Source of the DNA: Ichthyophonus hoferi
Lineage: Eukaryota; Opisthokonta; Ichthyosporea; Ichthyophonida; Ichthyophonidae
Length of the DNA stretch: 64,000 nucleotides
Direction of reading: 5' to 3'
Assembly (NCBI GenBank): GCA_002751075.1
Contig: NAOQ01000175.1
Span: 61,649 to 125,648, forward strand
The position numbers and the translations under genes are program-made. Within the stretch, counting starts at the first letter, position 1; each line of letters opens with the position of its first letter. The notes beneath the pieces were generated by a model, which was not told where the DNA came from, searched no databases, and saw only the letters and a program-made list of their open reading frames with translations. Of this stretch, positions 63,801 through 64,000 are shown in pieces.

Positions 63801-63838
63801 AGCCAAAAACAATAGCCGACCAATCGCAGACATCAAGG
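54862..63838 (+). CDS. POLA1: DNA polymerase alpha catalytic subunit, N-terminal region (continues past window)
   Basis: Fourteen exons chain without phase conflict: 54862-54895 (ATG), 55278-55384, 56121-56217, 56990-57073, 57865-57891, 58340-58443, 58908-58970, 60277-60355, 60748-60794, 61284-61375, 62125-62204, 62749-62869, 63202-63298 and 63758-63838, about 371 residues. Matches to the POLA1 N-terminal domain: ALRRLKEAKEGKKVAYD (human ALERLKKAKAGEKYKYE), LFEEVDETEYKRRM (human YEEVDEEQYSKLV), DEFVVDDDGKGYQDDGRDWW, a TDLLDEL box equivalent to human GDILQDL, and EPMEN with TPMEVDEE (human DEPMEVEEVD). POLA1 makes the DNA part of RNA-DNA primers with primase; this N-terminal half carries partner-binding motifs. 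The polymerase and exonuclease-like domains lie beyond 64000. An E2F-type site precedes the gene. Confidence 0.95.
56565..56830. repeat. CTATAACATAATACAATATA repeat
   Basis: Degenerate repeat in POLA1 intron 3, units of roughly 20-25 bp built on ACTATAACATAATA. Confidence 0.85.
58712..58858. repeat. TTATATTATTATATTG repeat
   Basis: TTA-rich degenerate repeat in POLA1 intron 6. It produces a false Ile/Leu/Tyr ORF. Confidence 0.92.
59000..59150. repeat. TGTATATATGTATG simple repeat
   Basis: GT/AT-rich tract in POLA1 intron 7, upstream of the DNA transposon remnant. Confidence 0.88.
59544..60216 (-). mobile_element. Merlin/IS1595-like DNA transposon remnant
   Basis: A 61-residue minus-strand ORF (59992-59807) contains YEFINYILSLNTQAVESFNN, then ELKLEIKKEK. 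This resembles the C-terminal HTQxIExFWxxLK block of ISXO2/IS1595 and eukaryotic Merlin transposases. It is enclosed by imperfect inverted termini: 59544-59566 (core GTCCCAAATTTGACC) and the reverse complement of 60193-60216 (core GACCCAAAATTGACAC), about 15 of 23 identical. AAAAATA-like sequence flanks both ends, a possible target duplication in low-complexity DNA. At about 670 bp, with only the transposase C-terminus visible, it is a deleted copy. It sits in POLA1 intron 7, antisense to the gene. Confidence 0.55.
60830..60975. repeat. TTATATAATCTACTGTTA repeat
   Basis: About 15-18-bp units of TTATATAATCTACTG in POLA1 intron 9. Confidence 0.85.
61490..61760. repeat. (TATG)n-rich microsatellite cluster
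   Basis: TATG/TGTA/TATA compound repeat in POLA1 intron 10. Confidence 0.93.
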
Positions 63839-63894
63839 GTGGGATGACCTTACTATATATGGGTTCTCTGTGTGAAGCAGCTAATATATATTAT

Positions 63895-64000
63895 ATACTT
63901 TAACTGATATACTACTAGTAGTAGTATACACTATACACTATATATTATATACTATACACTATACACTATACACTATATACTATACACTATACACTATACA
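63895..64000. repeat. TATACACTATACACTA tandem repeat, runs off window
   Basis: ACTATACACTAT units after POLA1 exon 14, continuing to the window end. Confidence 0.93.

Overview
The window is nuclear DNA from an AT-rich, intron-rich eukaryote. I found no prokaryotic signals, operons, rRNA or CRISPR. Coding exons are short (mostly 40-150 bp, a few of 17-30 bp) and sit in introns of about 200-1500 bp. They have GT-AG borders, standard-code translation and TAA stops. Most long ORFs in the window are noise from short tandem repeats. By my exon count about 8 kb of 64 kb is coding. The conserved genes (GID8, SBNO, POLA1, MMADHC) do not fix the lineage. An intron-rich microbial eukaryote, perhaps a unicellular relative of animals, is a guess.

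Layout: (1) 11-3080, minus strand, GID8/TWA1, a CTLH ubiquitin-ligase subunit; its first small exon was not found. (2) 3081-9031, intergenic, with a broken Ty1/copia integrase fossil on the plus strand near 7080-8320. (3) 9032-25260, minus strand, the most interesting locus. Consecutive exons encode a dynamin-superfamily GTPase, a helical stretch, a two-segment membrane hairpin, MORN-like repeats and a DysF domain. I know of no described protein with this architecture. The exon phases agree on both sides of one unresolved junction that includes a 573-base N gap. (4) 26657-29650, plus strand, a short MMADHC (cblD) cobalamin-trafficking protein. (5) 31115-50811, minus strand, a near-complete Strawberry notch (SBNO) helicase-like regulator in about 33 exons, with an unusual low-complexity C-terminal tail. 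(6) 50812-54861, intergenic and divergent, with a perfect E2F-type site about 250 bp upstream of the next gene. (7) 54862 to the window end, plus strand, 14 exons of the N-terminal part of DNA polymerase alpha catalytic subunit (POLA1), with a decayed Merlin/IS1595-like DNA transposon in intron 7.

The genes form no operon-like set. GID8 acts in protein turnover, MMADHC in vitamin B12 routing, SBNO in chromatin and transcription, POLA1 in replication priming, and the novel gene probably at an internal membrane. Three N runs interrupt the window; two lie directly inside short tandem repeats and the third abuts one. CCAAT/ATTGG pentamers look over-represented in introns. All gene models are hand-built from splice signals, reading phase and remembered family sequences; no search was run.
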